Positions 12,961-22,576 of a stretch of DNA of 64,000 nt are shown here, in pieces. Both the position numbers and the translations under genes were made by a program. The notes under the pieces were generated by a model. The model did no database searches and was not told where the DNA came from. It was given only the letters and a program-made list of their open reading frames with translations. This DNA comes from an uncultured SAR116 cluster alpha proteobacterium (lineage in GTDB: Bacteria; Pseudomonadota; Alphaproteobacteria; Puniceispirillales; Marisalimonadaceae), in contig CACJOU010000006.1 of the NCBI GenBank assembly GCA_902595145.1, forward strand, positions 1-64,000. The letters run 5' to 3'. Each line of letters starts with the position of its first letter. Within the stretch, counting starts at the first letter, position 1.

Positions 12961-14100
12961 GTGGTTAATCAGATGAATTATAAATTAAATAAATTTTCTG
13001 AAAAAAGCTTTAGCTCTATTTTTTTTTCAAAATTGTCAAAGCTAAATTTTTTAATCATTACAAGTGTAATTTTGCTTGGTTTTGTTGGTGTTGCGTCTCT
13101 ATATTCTGCATCAGGTGGGTATTGGGATCCGTGGGCTCAAAACCACATAATTAGATTAATTTTTGGAATTTTCTTGATGTTGATTTTAGCCTTTTTACCT
13201 CATGATATTTTTTTTAAATTAAGTGTTTTATCATTTGTTATTGGAATATTGAGTTTAATTTTGGTAAAATTTATTGGTACAGGAAATGTCCAAAGATGGA
13301 TCACACTTGGAGGAATTAACTTTCAACCCTCTGAAGCTATGAAATTAGCTTTGATTTTAATTCTGGCTAGGTATTTTGATCACATATCAAGGATTGAACT
13401 ATACAAACTTAAAACTTATATCATTCCTATTTGTCTAATTCTGTTGCCTGGATTTTTAGTAATTTCTCAGCCAGATTTGGGAACAGGGTTAACAATAATT
13501 CTACTAGGGCTAGCAATTCTATTCTTTGTAGGAATTTCAATTAAATTTGTAATATTATGCTTTATTCTTTTAGCTTCCTCAATTCCATTTATCTGGAATC
13601 AACTCTATGATTATCAAAAGGATAGGATTTTAGTCTTTCTAAATCCAGAAATTGATAGCTTAGGAAGTGGATACCAAATTATACAATCAAAGATTGCCAT
13701 TGGTTCTGGTGGATTTTTTGGAAAGGGTTATTTATTAGGAAGCCAGAGTAGATTAAATTACTTACCCGAAAAACATACAGATTTTATTTTTACTTTGATT
13801 TCAGAAGAACTTGGATTTTTAGGATCAATCTCTATTATATCAATATATTGTGTTTTAATTATTTCTATTATGAAAATTTCTTTCAGAGTTGAATCTCTTT
13901 ATTCAAAAATTGTTACATTCGGAGTTGGTTTTTTGATATTTTTATACTTAAGTTTAAATATCGGAATGGTGTGTGGATTACTTCCAGTTGTAGGTGCACC
14001 ACTTCCATTAATAAGTTATGGAGGTACTTCTTTGTTAACTGTGCTAATTGGTTTAGGAATAGTGTTAAGTATTAGTATTCATGATAAAGAAGTTTTGTAA
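12961..14100 (+). CDS. rodA: Rod shape-determining protein RodA (SEDS glycosyltransferase)
   Basis: SEDS family motifs, PLPLISYGGTSLL; ATG at 12973 is an alternative start. Confidence 0.92.
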   Translation: MVNQMNYKLNKFSEKSFSSIFFSKLSKLNFLIITSVILLGFVGVASLYSASGGYWDPWAQNHIIRLIFGIFLMLILAFLPHDIFFKLSVLSFVIGILSLILVKFIGTGNVQRWITLGGINFQPSEAMKLALILILARYFDHISRIELYKLKTYIIPICLILLPGFLVISQPDLGTGLTIILLGLAILFFVGISIKFVILCFILLASSIPFIWNQLYDYQKDRILVFLNPEIDSLGSGYQIIQSKIAIGSGGFFGKGYLLGSQSRLNYLPEKHTDFIFTLISEELGFLGSISIISIYCVLIISIMKISFRVESLYSKIVTFGVGFLIFLYLSLNIGMVCGLLPVVGAPLPLISYGGTSLLTVLIGLGIVLSISIHDKEVL

Positions 14101-14128
14101 TATAGTAATGAATAATATAGGGTAGAGT

Positions 14129-15100
14129 ATGTTTAGGTTCTTCAAACTTAAAAAATGGTTTTTATGGTCTTGGTTAGGTTCCTTTATAATATTATTATCT
14201 TTATGGGTTCAGGTTAAAATTGACGTTAAAATTAACGAATGGTTTGGTAAATTTTATGATATGATTCAGAAAGCTCTTTCAAAACCCAATTCAATTACAA
14301 TGCAAGAGTATTGGGATAGCTTGTTTTCATTTATTTCATTAGCTGGCCTTTATGTTTCAGTATATGTTATAATGATTTTTTTTACTGCGCATTATCTATT
14401 TAGATGGCGAACAGCAATGGTTGAGTGGTATCATTCTGTTTATGATAAAGCTTGTAAAATTGAAGGGGCAGCACAAAGAGTTCAAGAGGACACAATTAAA
14501 TTCTCTCGCATAATGGAATCATTAGGCACAAGTTTAATTGAATCAATAATGGTGCTTATTCAATTTATACCAATTTTATTAGGTCTGTCAGTAGGTATCC
14601 CAATATATTTTTTTGGAGATTGGGAATATGGATTAATAACTGGTGCTTTGTTATGGACTATTGGAGGTACAATTTTTTTAATTGGTCTTGGATGGATATT
14701 AAGACTAGTTGGCGTTGAATATGATCTCCAAAAGAAGGAAGCAGCATACAGGAAACTCCTTGTTATAGCCGAAGATGATAATACTGTTCGTCCTAAAAAC
14801 ATTGAAGAGTTATTTGAAGACGTAAGGTCTATACATTTTTTTAGTTTTATTAGATATTTATACTTTAATATAGGTCGTATGGCTTACATGCAGGCTAATG
14901 TTTTGTCTGCTTATGTTTTCTTAGCTCCAGCAATAGTTGCAGGAGTTGTTACTCTTGGTGTAATGCAACAAATAATAAGAGCTTTTGGTAGAGTGGAAGG
15001 TTCTATGCAATATTTGTTAAGAGCTTGGCCAACAATCATTGAGTTAGCGAGTGTTTATAGACGTTTACGAGAATTTGAAAATCGAATTTTAGAAGATTAA
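14129..15100 (+). CDS. SbmA/BacA-like inner-membrane peptide transporter family protein
   Basis: RWRTAMVEWYHSVYDK and GAAQRVQEDTIKFSRIMESLG resemble SbmA/BacA; multiple TM segments. Confidence 0.75.
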   Translation: MFRFFKLKKWFLWSWLGSFIILLSLWVQVKIDVKINEWFGKFYDMIQKALSKPNSITMQEYWDSLFSFISLAGLYVSVYVIMIFFTAHYLFRWRTAMVEWYHSVYDKACKIEGAAQRVQEDTIKFSRIMESLGTSLIESIMVLIQFIPILLGLSVGIPIYFFGDWEYGLITGALLWTIGGTIFLIGLGWILRLVGVEYDLQKKEAAYRKLLVIAEDDNTVRPKNIEELFEDVRSIHFFSFIRYLYFNIGRMAYMQANVLSAYVFLAPAIVAGVVTLGVMQQIIRAFGRVEGSMQYLLRAWPTIIELASVYRRLREFENRILED

Positions 15101-15115
15101 CTTCGAGTTGTTTTT

Positions 15116-15916
15116 ATGAACAAACTATCTTTTGCAATAGGAATTTTGAGTTGGAGAGGATACGATAGTTTAGAAAATTCATTATATTCCTATAAAAAAC
15201 ATGGTCTTTCAAATATGACTAAACATAAATTTGTTTGTTTACCGGAGTACAATGAAGAGGGCATCAAAATTGTAAAAAAATATAATTATAAACCAATATT
15301 AATAAAAAAAAATTTAGGTATTCTAGGAGGATTTAAAAAACTTGCTGAAAAAATGCCTAAAGGTCCAATTTTATTATTAGAAAATGATCTAGAATTGGTT
15401 GAGAATAAAAAAGAAACTTATTTACAATTAAAAAAATCAATAAATCTATTAAATGAACAAAGCCTTATTCAAGTCAGGTTGAGGAGCAGAAGAAGCCCAG
15501 GTGAACCCTTTGTAGGATTGATAAAGTACAAAAACTATTGGTCAGATAATTTAATTTCAAGAGCTAAAAGATTTTTTAGACCTTTTAAAGCATACAGATT
15601 AATTGGGACTTCTACTTATTATCATGAAGAGCCTCACAAAATTCATCCAAATATTGTAAAGAAAATTTGTAACGGATATTATTTTGTACCTAGTTCTGTT
15701 TTGACTTGGGCTAATTTAGCAATATTAGTTGATAGAGATATTTATTTAGAAAAAATCATAAGAAAAGCAGAACAAACCAAATCAAAAAAACACATTAATG
15801 GTTTCAAAAACATTGAAATTGAGTTGAATAATTCATGGTGGAGAAATAATAAATTTAAAATTCTAATTACTCCAGGATTATTTAAACATAATCGTTTATC
15901 CTATAGAGGTTATTAA
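15116..15916 (+). CDS. Glycosyltransferase-like protein
   Basis: GT-A-like N-terminus (LSFAIGILSWRGYDSLENSL), LLLENDLELVE acidic motif. Confidence 0.5.
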   Translation: MNKLSFAIGILSWRGYDSLENSLYSYKKHGLSNMTKHKFVCLPEYNEEGIKIVKKYNYKPILIKKNLGILGGFKKLAEKMPKGPILLLENDLELVENKKETYLQLKKSINLLNEQSLIQVRLRSRRSPGEPFVGLIKYKNYWSDNLISRAKRFFRPFKAYRLIGTSTYYHEEPHKIHPNIVKKICNGYYFVPSSVLTWANLAILVDRDIYLEKIIRKAEQTKSKKHINGFKNIEIELNNSWWRNNKFKILITPGLFKHNRLSYRGY

Positions 15917-17205
15917 TTTTTTTTATTTTTTTTATTTATTTGATAGGCTCTACCAATTGATAGATAATTATTAGGTATATTTTTATTAAAAACACTTCCT
16001 GCACCCATTGTTACGTTGTCGCCTATTTTAATGGGTGCTATAATAGTAGAGTTAGAGCCAACAAAAGAATTTTTACCTATTTTTGTCTTATTCTTATTTT
16101 TACCATCAAAATTACATGTAATTGTACCAGCTCCGATGTTGGTTAAAGTTCCTATTTCAGTGTCACCAACATATGATAAGTGATTAATTTTAACTTGATT
16201 TGAAATATTACTTTTTTTGATCTCAACAAAGTTACCAACTTTAGATTTCTCACCAATAATAGTTCTCCCTCTAATTCTTGCATAAGGTCCGATTATTGAA
16301 CCTTTTTTTATCCTACATTCTTCTATATGAGAAAAAGACTTAATTTCCACGAATGAATCAATAACTACATTTTTTCCAAAAACTACATTAGGATGTATTA
16401 TTACATCTTTACCAAATTTAGTGTCATAATTGATAAAAGTTGAATTAGGATCAATTAATTTAACCCCATTCATCATTGCCCTGCTTCGGATTAAATTTTG
16501 AGAAACACCCTCTGCAATTGATAAGTCTAGTTGAGTATTAATACCCATTATCTCTTCTTCATCAATTTCAATAAAAGTTATGTTTTTATTTTCATTACTC
16601 AATATTTTTACAATATCTGTTAAGTAATATTCACCTGAGAGTGAATTTTTTTTAATTTTATTTAAGTATTTTAAGCAAGAACTATTTATGCCCATAATTC
16701 CACCGTTACAGAAATTTGATTCTGATTTATTTCTTTTGACATCCTTATATTCTAAAATTTCATGTGGTTTTTTATTACTATCAAAAATTATTTTACCATA
16801 TTTATTTTTCTCATTTTTTTTAAAACCTGTTAATACTAGCTCATTGCCATTACTTAAAGATTTCACAATTTTTTTGAGTGTCTTAGAAGTAATAAAGGGA
16901 GTATCTGCAAAACAAATAATAATGATTCCTCTAAAATTTTTAAGCAAAGGAATTGCCTTTTTAACAGCATCACCTGTGCCTAAAGGATTTTTTTGGGTTG
17001 CTTTAAACATATTCTTATTATTTATATCTAATTTATCAAATTCTTGGGGGACGATAATCACTGATTTTTTTATCCCAGCAGACTTATTAGCGTCAATTAC
17101 CCATTGAAGCATAGTCTTTCCGGAAATTGTATGTAAGGGTTTAGGAGTGCTTGACAACATCCTACTTCCTTTACCAGCACTTAATATAATTGAACAAATT
17201 TCCAT
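15913..17205 (-). CDS. glmU: Bifunctional GlcNAc-1-P uridylyltransferase / glucosamine-1-P acetyltransferase
   Basis: LSAGKGSRM, LbH hexapeptide repeats at C-terminus; divergent from glmS. Confidence 0.92.
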   Translation of the reverse strand: MEICSIILSAGKGSRMLSSTPKPLHTISGKTMLQWVIDANKSAGIKKSVIIVPQEFDKLDINNKNMFKATQKNPLGTGDAVKKAIPLLKNFRGIIIICFADTPFITSKTLKKIVKSLSNGNELVLTGFKKNEKNKYGKIIFDSNKKPHEILEYKDVKRNKSESNFCNGGIMGINSSCLKYLNKIKKNSLSGEYYLTDIVKILSNENKNITFIEIDEEEIMGINTQLDLSIAEGVSQNLIRSRAMMNGVKLIDPNSTFINYDTKFGKDVIIHPNVVFGKNVVIDSFVEIKSFSHIEECRIKKGSIIGPYARIRGRTIIGEKSKVGNFVEIKKSNISNQVKINHLSYVGDTEIGTLTNIGAGTITCNFDGKNKNKTKIGKNSFVGSNSTIIAPIKIGDNVTMGAGSVFNKNIPNNYLSIGRAYQINKKNKKN

Positions 17206-17296
17206 AAAAATGTTATATCTCTTAAGTTTATAAATATAAAGCTTTAAAATTTATGATGAAAATTATATTAATTAAATTTTAATAAAGAGGTGCGAA

Positions 17297-19144
17297 ATGT
17301 GCGGTGTTGTTGCAGTTATTGGAAAACAAAATGCAAGTGAACTCGTAATTAAAGGCTTAAAAAAACTTGAATATAGAGGATATGACTCCGCTGGCATTGC
17401 TTCAGTTTCTAATGAGACTCTGAATATTGTTAAATCTGAAGGTAAACTAATAAATTTAATTAATAAGTTAAGTGAAGTATCTCATTCAAATTTACAATTT
17501 ATGAATGCAATAGCTATGGGTCATACAAGGTGGGCTACGCATGGTAATGTTAGCGTTGAAAATGCTCATCCATTAACAAGTGAAAATAAAGTAGCTGTTG
17601 TCCATAATGGAATTATTGAAAATTATGAATCAATTAAAAATAAACTTTTGTCAGAGGGATACATTTTTAAAAGTCAGACCGACAGTGAGGTGCTACCACA
17701 TCTCTTTACTAAATATATCAAATTAGGAAATAATTTGCTGCAATCAGGTAGGCTGGTTTTAAAAGATATTAAGGGCGCATTTGCTTTTGTTGCTATGAGT
17801 CTAGATTTTCCAGGCGAATTATTTGTATCTAGAAATTCGTCACCTTTAGCTATTGGTTTAGGTGAAAAATCAAACTTTGTAGGATCAGACGCTCATTCAA
17901 TAGATCATTTAACCCAAAGAATAATTTACTTAGAAGATGGTGATCATGCATTAATTAATTTAGAGGATGTACAGATTTTTAATATGAATGATGAGAAAGT
18001 TGATAGAAAAATTATCAATATAAAAGCTGAAATTGGTTTAATCTCAAAAGGTGGTTATAGACATTTTATGGAAAAGGAAATATTTGAACAACCTTCAGTA
18101 ATTCCTCAAACAATTTCAACTTTTATCAACAATAACTCTGAAATCAATATAGATTTAAACAAATTAGGTTTTAAAAATAAAAATACATTGCTTATATCTG
18201 CAGCTGGGACAAGTTATTATGCTGCTATGGTTAGTAAATATTGGATAGAACACCTTGCGGATTTACCTGTTATAATTGATTTAGCATCAGAATATAGATA
18301 TCGAAAGCCTTCTGTTTATGGTCAAAGCGCTATGTTGGTTATTTCACAATCTGGTGAAAGTTTGGATACCCTTATGGCATTGAGACATGGTAAAGAGCTT
18401 GGTCTAAATACTAATGCAATTGTCAATGTTGAAGGTAGTACAATTGATAGAGAAGCGGATTATAGTTTATATACAAGAGTTGGAGCAGAAATAGGTGTAG
18501 CAAGTACAAAATCTTTTACTTCTCAATTGGTCATTTTATTTTTAATTGCTGTTGCTCTTGGAAAAAAATTTAATAATGTCACAACAGATCAAATACAAAA
18601 AATTTGTTTAAACATACAAGCATTGCCTAGCGCTATTGCACAAATGTTAAATATGGAAAATGAGATAAAGTTGGTAGCTCAGAATATAAAAAATGCAAAT
18701 AGCATAATATTTCTTGGCAGAGGACTTTTGTATCCTCTTGCATTAGAGGGCGCATTGAAGTTAAAAGAAATTAGTTATATTCATGCTGAAGGATTTGCAG
18801 CAGGTGAAATGAAGCATGGTCCAATTGCGCTTATTGAAGATCAAGTTCCAGTAATTATGTTTTTAGTATCGGATGGTAATGAAGATAAAGCAATCAGCAA
18901 CTTGCAAGAAGCTTACTCAAGAGGTGCGAAGATTATTTTAATTGCAGATAAAAACTGTATTCAAAAGGCTTCTTTTGCTCATTATAAAATAGAAATACCA
19001 AATTTTGAAACTGATTTTAAATCATTATTATCACCATTTCTTATGGCAATCCCAGCTCAGCTTTTGGCTTATCATGTTGCTAATGAAAGAGGTACTGATG
19101 TGGATCAACCTCGGAATTTGGCAAAATCAGTTACCGTGGAATAG
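17297..19144 (+). CDS. glmS: Glutamine-fructose-6-phosphate aminotransferase
   Basis: MCGVVAVIG N-terminus, SIS domains, C-terminus GTDVDQPRNLAKSVTVE. Confidence 0.96.
   Translation: MCGVVAVIGKQNASELVIKGLKKLEYRGYDSAGIASVSNETLNIVKSEGKLINLINKLSEVSHSNLQFMNAIAMGHTRWATHGNVSVENAHPLTSENKVAVVHNGIIENYESIKNKLLSEGYIFKSQTDSEVLPHLFTKYIKLGNNLLQSGRLVLKDIKGAFAFVAMSLDFPGELFVSRNSSPLAIGLGEKSNFVGSDAHSIDHLTQRIIYLEDGDHALINLEDVQIFNMNDEKVDRKIINIKAEIGLISKGGYRHFMEKEIFEQPSVIPQTISTFINNNSEINIDLNKLGFKNKNTLLISAAGTSYYAAMVSKYWIEHLADLPVIIDLASEYRYRKPSVYGQSAMLVISQSGESLDTLMALRHGKELGLNTNAIVNVEGSTIDREADYSLYTRVGAEIGVASTKSFTSQLVILFLIAVALGKKFNNVTTDQIQKICLNIQALPSAIAQMLNMENEIKLVAQNIKNANSIIFLGRGLLYPLALEGALKLKEISYIHAEGFAAGEMKHGPIALIEDQVPVIMFLVSDGNEDKAISNLQEAYSRGAKIILIADKNCIQKASFAHYKIEIPNFETDFKSLLSPFLMAIPAQLLAYHVANERGTDVDQPRNLAKSVTVE
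19127..19144 (+). repeat. glmS 3'-end tail, copy 1 (native): TCAGTTACCGTGGAATAG = SVTVE*
   Basis: Native end of glmS; reference for the other tail copies. Confidence 0.95.
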
Positions 19145-19160
19145 TTCGGAACGGACTTTT
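19144..19160 (+). repeat. Left terminal inverted repeat of cassette A: GTTCGGAACGGACTTTT
   Basis: Exact reverse complement of 21179-21195. Confidence 0.85.
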
Positions 19161-19494
19161 AAATCACGAATCTGAATATGCGAACTACCTCTTTTTTGAG
19201 GTTTCAACCCAGTTCAATCACCTAATTCCAATTCAAAATCCAAACAGATATTCAGACAATCAACATGAAGTTTATAAGATAATTAAATCACTTCATGACA
19301 ATGGGATTGGGTACACAAGAATTGCAAAGATACTGAATGATAGGGGCATGAAAACTGAGGGTGGTCATGTCTGGAAAAACACCAATGTTTTCTCTGTTCT
19401 AAAAAGATACAGACAAAGACAAGAGAACATGAAGTTTAGAAATACCAGATACCCAATTGTAAGAAGTAAAATGTGGGTTGAATTTACTAAGTAA
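19145..19494 (+). CDS. R-type recombinase-like helix-turn-helix ORF (no ATG/GTG/TTG start at its 5' end; possibly a fragment)
   Basis: Translation YANYLFFEVSTQFNHLIPIQNPNRYSDNQHEVYKIIKSLHDNGIGYTRIAKILNDRGMKTEGGHVWKNTNVFSVLKRYRQRQENMKFRNTRYPIVRSKMWVEFTK; homologous to the ORF at 24975-25292; frame is open back into the glmS end. Confidence 0.6.
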
Positions 19495-19566
19495 AACTAA
19501 TTTTAATTTAATGATTTTAGTTAAAAAAAAGTTGAAAGTTTTTTTCCCATATGAAAAAATAAATCT

Positions 19567-20784
19567 ATGTCTATTTTAAAAAAATATTTATCCTATTTAC
19601 CGTTTATTTTATTTACTTTTTTTATTTCGTCTTTTTCATATGCTGACTTGTTTGAAGATTTTTTAGCAAAAGATGTTATGAATCACCCCAAAGAAATTCA
19701 TTGTGAACAAGACCCAAAATATTCTGATTGTTATGGAGAATATTTGTTTGAAAAAACTTCTCAGAATTATCAAGGAAATTTTAAGAATGGATTGCCCCAT
19801 GGAAAAGGTTTAATGGAATATTTGGACAAGGGTATTATGATATTTGGAGTTTGGAATAAAGGACAAGTACCTGAAGATGCTATCGTATACTCTGCTAAGA
19901 GTGACAAAACTTATAGGGGAAAATTTAAAAACAATAAAAAAATTGGTAAATTTCAATTTCTTAATGAGGGAGAACCACAAATATCTTTAGCAGAATTTAG
20001 TAAGATGACTGCTAAGTCTGTAGCAAATAACAAAAAAAATAATAATTATAATCTAATTGTTAACCAATTATACACAGGAAAAATTATATCTGAAGATTAT
20101 ATCGGTCCAGTTGTAGTTACATTTAAAATTAAAAATGGTAAGTTAATTGGCACTCAAAAAATGTTTTCAAGTTCAAAAAAAGAATTCACATCTGAAATAA
20201 AAAAAATTATTTTAAATGATAAAAGTTTAACTGGTATTATAGAAACATCTAGTGGTGGCAATTTTAATCTTAAATTAACTTTTAGTAAGGACTTCAAAAG
20301 TTTTAATGGAACAAAGAACAATATTAAAAGTAATTACAAATCCCAAATTACTGGAAATATCATGTCAAAGAAAAAGTCAGACGAGTTAATTGTAAAAATG
20401 CTTAAACCAATCAAAGCATTAAGTAATGTAGTTAGTGTTTATGAAAATTACATTAGAATTTCTAGTTATTGTGAAGATAATAAGTCATCTGGGCATTTTA
20501 AAGAATTTAAAAAAGATGTAAAAATCATTTTAGACAAACTAATTAGTGAAGCAGAAATTCCGAACGATAAAATTTCCTCTTTCAAAGATAAAGCATATGA
20601 CAGAGCACAAGCGACATTAGACAGAGATAGTGAGTTTCAAAGTCAGTTAATAACGATGACTGCACTTGATAAATCACAATCTTATCAAATATGTAAAAAA
20701 ACTACTGCAGGTATCGCACCCATGTATAGAATGATGGCAAAACAAGCAAAAAAAAGTAACACCAAAAAGAAGCGAGATTTATAG
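19567..20784 (+). CDS. Secreted protein with MORN-like repeats
   Basis: Signal peptide; CYGEYLFEKTSQNYQGNFKNGLPHGKGLMEYLDKG, TYRGKFKNNKKIGKFQF. Confidence 0.6.
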   Translation: MSILKKYLSYLPFILFTFFISSFSYADLFEDFLAKDVMNHPKEIHCEQDPKYSDCYGEYLFEKTSQNYQGNFKNGLPHGKGLMEYLDKGIMIFGVWNKGQVPEDAIVYSAKSDKTYRGKFKNNKKIGKFQFLNEGEPQISLAEFSKMTAKSVANNKKNNNYNLIVNQLYTGKIISEDYIGPVVVTFKIKNGKLIGTQKMFSSSKKEFTSEIKKIILNDKSLTGIIETSSGGNFNLKLTFSKDFKSFNGTKNNIKSNYKSQITGNIMSKKKSDELIVKMLKPIKALSNVVSVYENYIRISSYCEDNKSSGHFKEFKKDVKIILDKLISEAEIPNDKISSFKDKAYDRAQATLDRDSEFQSQLITMTALDKSQSYQICKKTTAGIAPMYRMMAKQAKKSNTKKKRDL

Positions 20785-20813
20785 TTTATAAATTAAATAT
20801 GTTTTATTAAAAT

Positions 20814-21020
20814 TTATTTATTATTAGTTACTAAAAGTTCACCAGAATTATTAATTCTTGTACAATTAAATCCTCTTACATCACAAATAGCAATTTTTTG
20901 AACTTGTGTTTTGGAAAATGCTGGTTTAACTATTTTGGGTGAATATGGTATTGACGCAATTGCAAGGGCAATCATTCCTAATCCAATTAATATTGCTTGA
21001 GCAGTTGTTAAATTTTTCAT
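20814..21020 (-). CDS. Small single-TM protein of unknown function
   Basis: MKNLTTAQAILIGLGMIALAIASIPYSPK...KIAICDVRGFNCTRINNSGELLV; start at 21020 preferred. Confidence 0.5.
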   Translation of the reverse strand: MKNLTTAQAILIGLGMIALAIASIPYSPKIVKPAFSKTQVQKIAICDVRGFNCTRINNSGELLVTNNK

Positions 21021-21178
21021 TATAATCTTCACTTTCTAAAAATGTATTTGATAACAAAATTTAATCCATATAAAATTTTTAAGTAAGAAAATAATAAAAT
21101 TACTATGATATTTAAATATATTTAAAATTTTTGAAGTGAATGAACGAGCAAAAAAAGGATTGGTTGCCCGACAACCAG

Positions 21179-21195
21179 AAAAGTCCGTTCCGAAC
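21179..21195 (-). repeat. Right terminal inverted repeat of cassette A: AAAAGTCCGTTCCGAAC
   Basis: 17/17 reverse complement of 19144-19160. Confidence 0.85.
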
Positions 21196-21198
21196 AAT

Positions 21199-21216
21199 TC
21201 AGTTACTGTTGAGTAA
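21199..21216 (+). repeat. glmS tail copy 2: TCAGTTACTGTTGAGTAA = SVTVE*
   Basis: Synonymous copy of the glmS terminus; upstream frame reads VNERAKKGLVARQPEKSVPNNSVTVE*. Confidence 0.8.
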
Positions 21217-21338
21217 CCCATTGATTTAATTGAATAAATTTACCATAAAAAATGATAAGATAGAATATTTTGTGAGTATATTTGTTTGATATTTTTTTTT
21301 AATATTTACAAACTTATTTTTTTATTCAAACTAATTTA

Positions 21339-22058
21339 ATGCGGTATTTTAATTACACTATTTTGTTAATTTTCTTTTTGTATGGAACTGGTTGTAAAAC
21401 ATCTCAATTAACAAACTCGCTATCTAATGATAAAAATTGGAATATTTCATATCGAGTAAATTGTTATTTACCAAGTTTAGACTCAGCACAAACTATATCT
21501 GAAAATGGAAACAATTTTTTACGATTTACTTTAAATAGATTTGATAGAGGTAATTGCCCAAGCGATAGAAAAAAAATGGGTAAAGATTTTTTTAGAGAGA
21601 GAGCGGAATTTAGGTCTGATAGAGTTTTAAAAGGAAAGAATGAAATTAGTTTTAAAATAAGATTTGTAGAAGGTTTTGTAGGATTAAATGAACATTTTTC
21701 TCAAATACATTCTAAATATAATGGGTGTGGGAAAGAGGCATTACAATTTTCTTTTGATTATGGACGACTAGTAGTGATATCAAAATTAGGTGGAAGATAT
21801 TACCCTAGTTTAAATAACCAAGAAATAAGAATTAATGATATTATTGGTAAATGGCAAAGATTTAAAATTATTTTAGACGATGATAGTAAAAAATTTTCAC
21901 TTTTAATGAACGACAAGTTAATTTTAAAAGATGGTGTTTTTGATTATTTATCGTGTGGTGTTCCAACGTTTCGTTTTGGAGTTTATAGAGATCACAGTTT
22001 TAGTGCCAAAACATCAATTGTTGATTTTGATGAAATTCAAATTAAAAACATTCAATAG
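21339..22058 (+). CDS. Putative lipoprotein, polysaccharide lyase-like (heparin lyase I / jelly-roll type)
   Basis: Lipobox-like LYGTGC; RERAEFRSDRVLKGKNEISFKIRF, ...KWQRFKIILDDDSKKFSLLMNDKLI. Confidence 0.5.
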   Translation: MRYFNYTILLIFFLYGTGCKTSQLTNSLSNDKNWNISYRVNCYLPSLDSAQTISENGNNFLRFTLNRFDRGNCPSDRKKMGKDFFRERAEFRSDRVLKGKNEISFKIRFVEGFVGLNEHFSQIHSKYNGCGKEALQFSFDYGRLVVISKLGGRYYPSLNNQEIRINDIIGKWQRFKIILDDDSKKFSLLMNDKLILKDGVFDYLSCGVPTFRFGVYRDHSFSAKTSIVDFDEIQIKNIQ

Positions 22059-22418
22059 TCAATAAAGAATACCCTCAAACATATTAATCAAAGTCTTATC
22101 AACCACCTCCAAACTAAAATTAGACCATACCTCTGGATACTCTCTTTCTAACTTCTCATCTTTCAGTCTTTTCTTCTTAACAATTGAATGAACATGATTA
22201 CCTTTGAACTTCTTTCCACGAACAGATAGGTAACCTTTCTTATTTAACCACTCTGCGATTTGGTCAAAGGTTTTGCCTTTTTCTCTTTGTACAGTAATTG
22301 TCTCATATAGAAAGAATTGGTATTGAGAAAATTGTGGTACATTAAAAGGTGGACGGCGGTAAGTTATGCTGAAACAGAAAAAAACATCTCCTGAAAAAAA
22401 CTCCCCACTACACCGCAC
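22059..22418 (-). CDS. L-type recombinase-like helix-turn-helix protein
   Basis: NVPQFSQYQFFLYETITVQREKGKTFDQIAEWLNKKGYLSVRGKKFKGNHVHSIVKKKRLKDEKLEREYPEVW; near-identical DNA at 24618-24890. Confidence 0.6.
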   Translation of the reverse strand: MRCSGEFFSGDVFFCFSITYRRPPFNVPQFSQYQFFLYETITVQREKGKTFDQIAEWLNKKGYLSVRGKKFKGNHVHSIVKKKRLKDEKLEREYPEVWSNFSLEVVDKTLINMFEGILY

Positions 22419-22422
22419 AAAC

Positions 22423-22437
22423 GATACAGTGGAATAA
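22423..22437 (+). repeat. glmS tail-like copy (partial): GATACAGTGGAATAA = DTVE*
   Basis: 12/15 match to GTTACTGTGGAATAG, same strand and frame meaning, at the junction between L- and R-type ORFs. Confidence 0.55.
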
Positions 22438-22576
22438 ATTTAAAGTAATACGAAGACAACTCCCAAATTTTTATCCAAATAATGGTTATTTCTTTACTAA
22501 TACTTTAGATATTGAAACTCAATCCTTAACTATTAATTATATTAATCCAACAAATCAAAATCGTCTAAACCTAATT

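Larger units (their letters stand above)
19145..21198. mobile_element. Cassette A of the glmS-tail array (R-type HTH ORF, MORN-like secreted protein, small protein)
   Basis: Bounded by glmS tail copies 1 and 2 and by a perfect 17-bp inverted repeat at 19144-19160 / 21179-21195. Confidence 0.6.
21217..22422. mobile_element. Cassette B of the glmS-tail array (putative polysaccharide lyase plus L-type HTH ORF)
   Basis: Between tail copies at 21199 and 22423. Confidence 0.5.

Noticed and set aside
21036-21221. Minus-strand ORF MGYSTVTELFGTDFSGCRATN...
   Set aside because: GYSTVTE is the reverse-strand reading of the SVTVE* tail; its frame is a shadow of the glmS-like repeat and inverted repeat, not a convincing gene
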